Part shown: one piece after another, positions 63,581 to 64,000 of the stretch | Numbering within the stretch: position 1 is the stretch's first letter | Layout of the letters: every line of letters starts with the position of its first letter | NCBI RefSeq assembly: GCF_000383575.1 | Contig: NZ_KB911579.1 | Location: 1,605,875-1,669,874 of the forward strand | DNA length: 64,000 nt | From: Salinispora oceanensis | Lineage (GTDB): Bacteria; Actinomycetota; Actinomycetes; Mycobacteriales; Micromonosporaceae | Direction: 5' to 3' | Position numbers and translations under genes: made by a program | Notes under the pieces: model-generated | The model's input: only the letters and a program-made list of their open reading frames with translations | Database searches by the model: none | What the model was told of the DNA's origin: nothing

Positions 63581-64000
63581 TCAGGCGACGGTGGATTGAC
63601 GAACGGTGAGGGTGGTGGGGATGACCACCGGCGCCGTTGGCAGCGGTATCCCGTTGAAGTGGTTCAGCAACGCGCGCGCGGCAACCGCACCCATCTCGCG
63701 AACGGGTTGGCGCACCGCGGTCAGTGGCGGCTCGGTCTGCGCCGCCAGCGGTAGGTCGTCGAAGCCGACCACGGCCACGTCGGCCGGAACCCGCCGGCCG
63801 TTCTCCCGGAGCACCCGCAACGCCCCGGCCGCCATCACGTCGTTGTGCGCGAAGACGGCGTCGAAGTCGAGCCCCTCGGCGACTGCGCGGCCGGCCAACG
63901 CCTGCCCGCACTCGTACGTGAAGGCGCCCTCGAAGAGGAGCGCCGGGTCCAGCCGCGCACCGGCGGCGGCGTAGCCGTCGGTGAAGCCGCCCAGGCGCTC
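63581..64000 (-). CDS. LacI family transcriptional regulator, C-terminal part (cut by window edge)
   Basis: 140 codons of the effector-binding domain are present; the DNA-binding head lies beyond the right edge. Visible motifs are [76 protein letters not shown] and a terminal LTVRQST. All are hallmarks of the LacI/PurR Peripla_BP_3 domain. It lies 74 bases upstream of the binding-protein gene on the same strand and is probably the local, sugar-responsive repressor (CebR-like role by context). Confidence 0.95.
   Translation of the reverse strand, partial: ERLGGFTDGYAAAGARLDPALLFEGAFTYECGQALAGRAVAEGLDFDAVFAHNDVMAAGALRVLRENGRRVPADVAVVGFDDLPLAAQTEPPLTAVRQPVREMGAVAARALLNHFNGIPLPTAPVVIPTTLTVRQSTVA

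Noticed and set aside
61254..63599. Plus-strand open frame of ~781 codons opposite the DppF and binding-protein genes
   Set aside because: Antisense to two well-supported genes; low-complexity translation, no start signal or domain.

Overview
The window is GC-rich (roughly 70 percent) actinobacterial chromosome. Codon bias, many GTG/TTG starts, an IdeR-type iron box, a Zur-type box, an MsiK-type sugar ATPase, SAV2177-type methyltransferase, DUF5999, CGNR and MAB_1171c-family genes all fit Actinomycetia, most likely Micromonosporaceae (Salinispora/Micromonospora-like; the genus is inference). There is no rRNA operon, prophage, CRISPR array or intact insertion sequence. One tRNA gene (Thr, TGT) is present.

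Left part (1-7.2 kb): an edge-truncated rsgA, a Zur-boxed COG0523/Mrf-like zinc-response protein, a GNAT, a SAM-dependent methyltransferase, and a compact four-gene plus-strand cassette (HTH regulator, ImmA/IrrE-like metalloprotease, MAB_1171c-family membrane protein, MpaB/DUF2236-type oxygenase) that looks like a self-contained, poorly described regulatory/enzymatic module. From 7.2 to 17.6 kb lies a cell-surface polysaccharide locus: polyprenyl-phosphate sugar transferase, LCP ligase, and a tightly overlapping minus-strand operon of a repeat-bearing membrane protein, three glycosyltransferases, an O-antigen-ligase-like protein, a flippase-like protein and a parallel beta-helix protein. A DEAD-box helicase follows.

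Middle (19.4-40 kb): an ECF sigma/anti-sigma pair divergent from two tandemly duplicated DUF4397 surface proteins with LADTG sorting signals and a sortase. A truncated sortase start remains between the copies, and all three promoter regions share a GCATCC-N17-CG(T/A)A-type motif. Then come an M23 peptidase, an iron-uptake operon (feoA, feoB, NifU-domain protein) behind an IdeR box, bioY, and small stress/housekeeping genes: GNATs, DUF5999, ADP-ribosylglycohydrolase, F420-type nitroreductase, MOSC protein, MFS exporter, lipoprotein, CaCA exchanger. An ECF42-like sigma with YciI partner follows, then an LPITG-anchored RCC1-repeat protein with seven almost identical 156-bp repeats.

Right part (40-64 kb): tRNA-Thr, msiK, convergent rlmB-cysS, an IclR regulator, a secreted subtilisin, HAD hydrolase, EamA exporter and a divergent CGNR regulator. 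Next is a seven-gene, almost fully overlapping operon (FAD disulfide oxidoreductase, TVP38/DedA-like protein, CDP-alcohol phosphatidyltransferase, four-gene YnjBCD-like ABC importer). The window ends in a LacI-regulator / Opp-Dpp-type ABC transporter / GH1 beta-glucosidase operon, probably for beta-glucoside oligosaccharide uptake, whose regulator is cut by the right edge.
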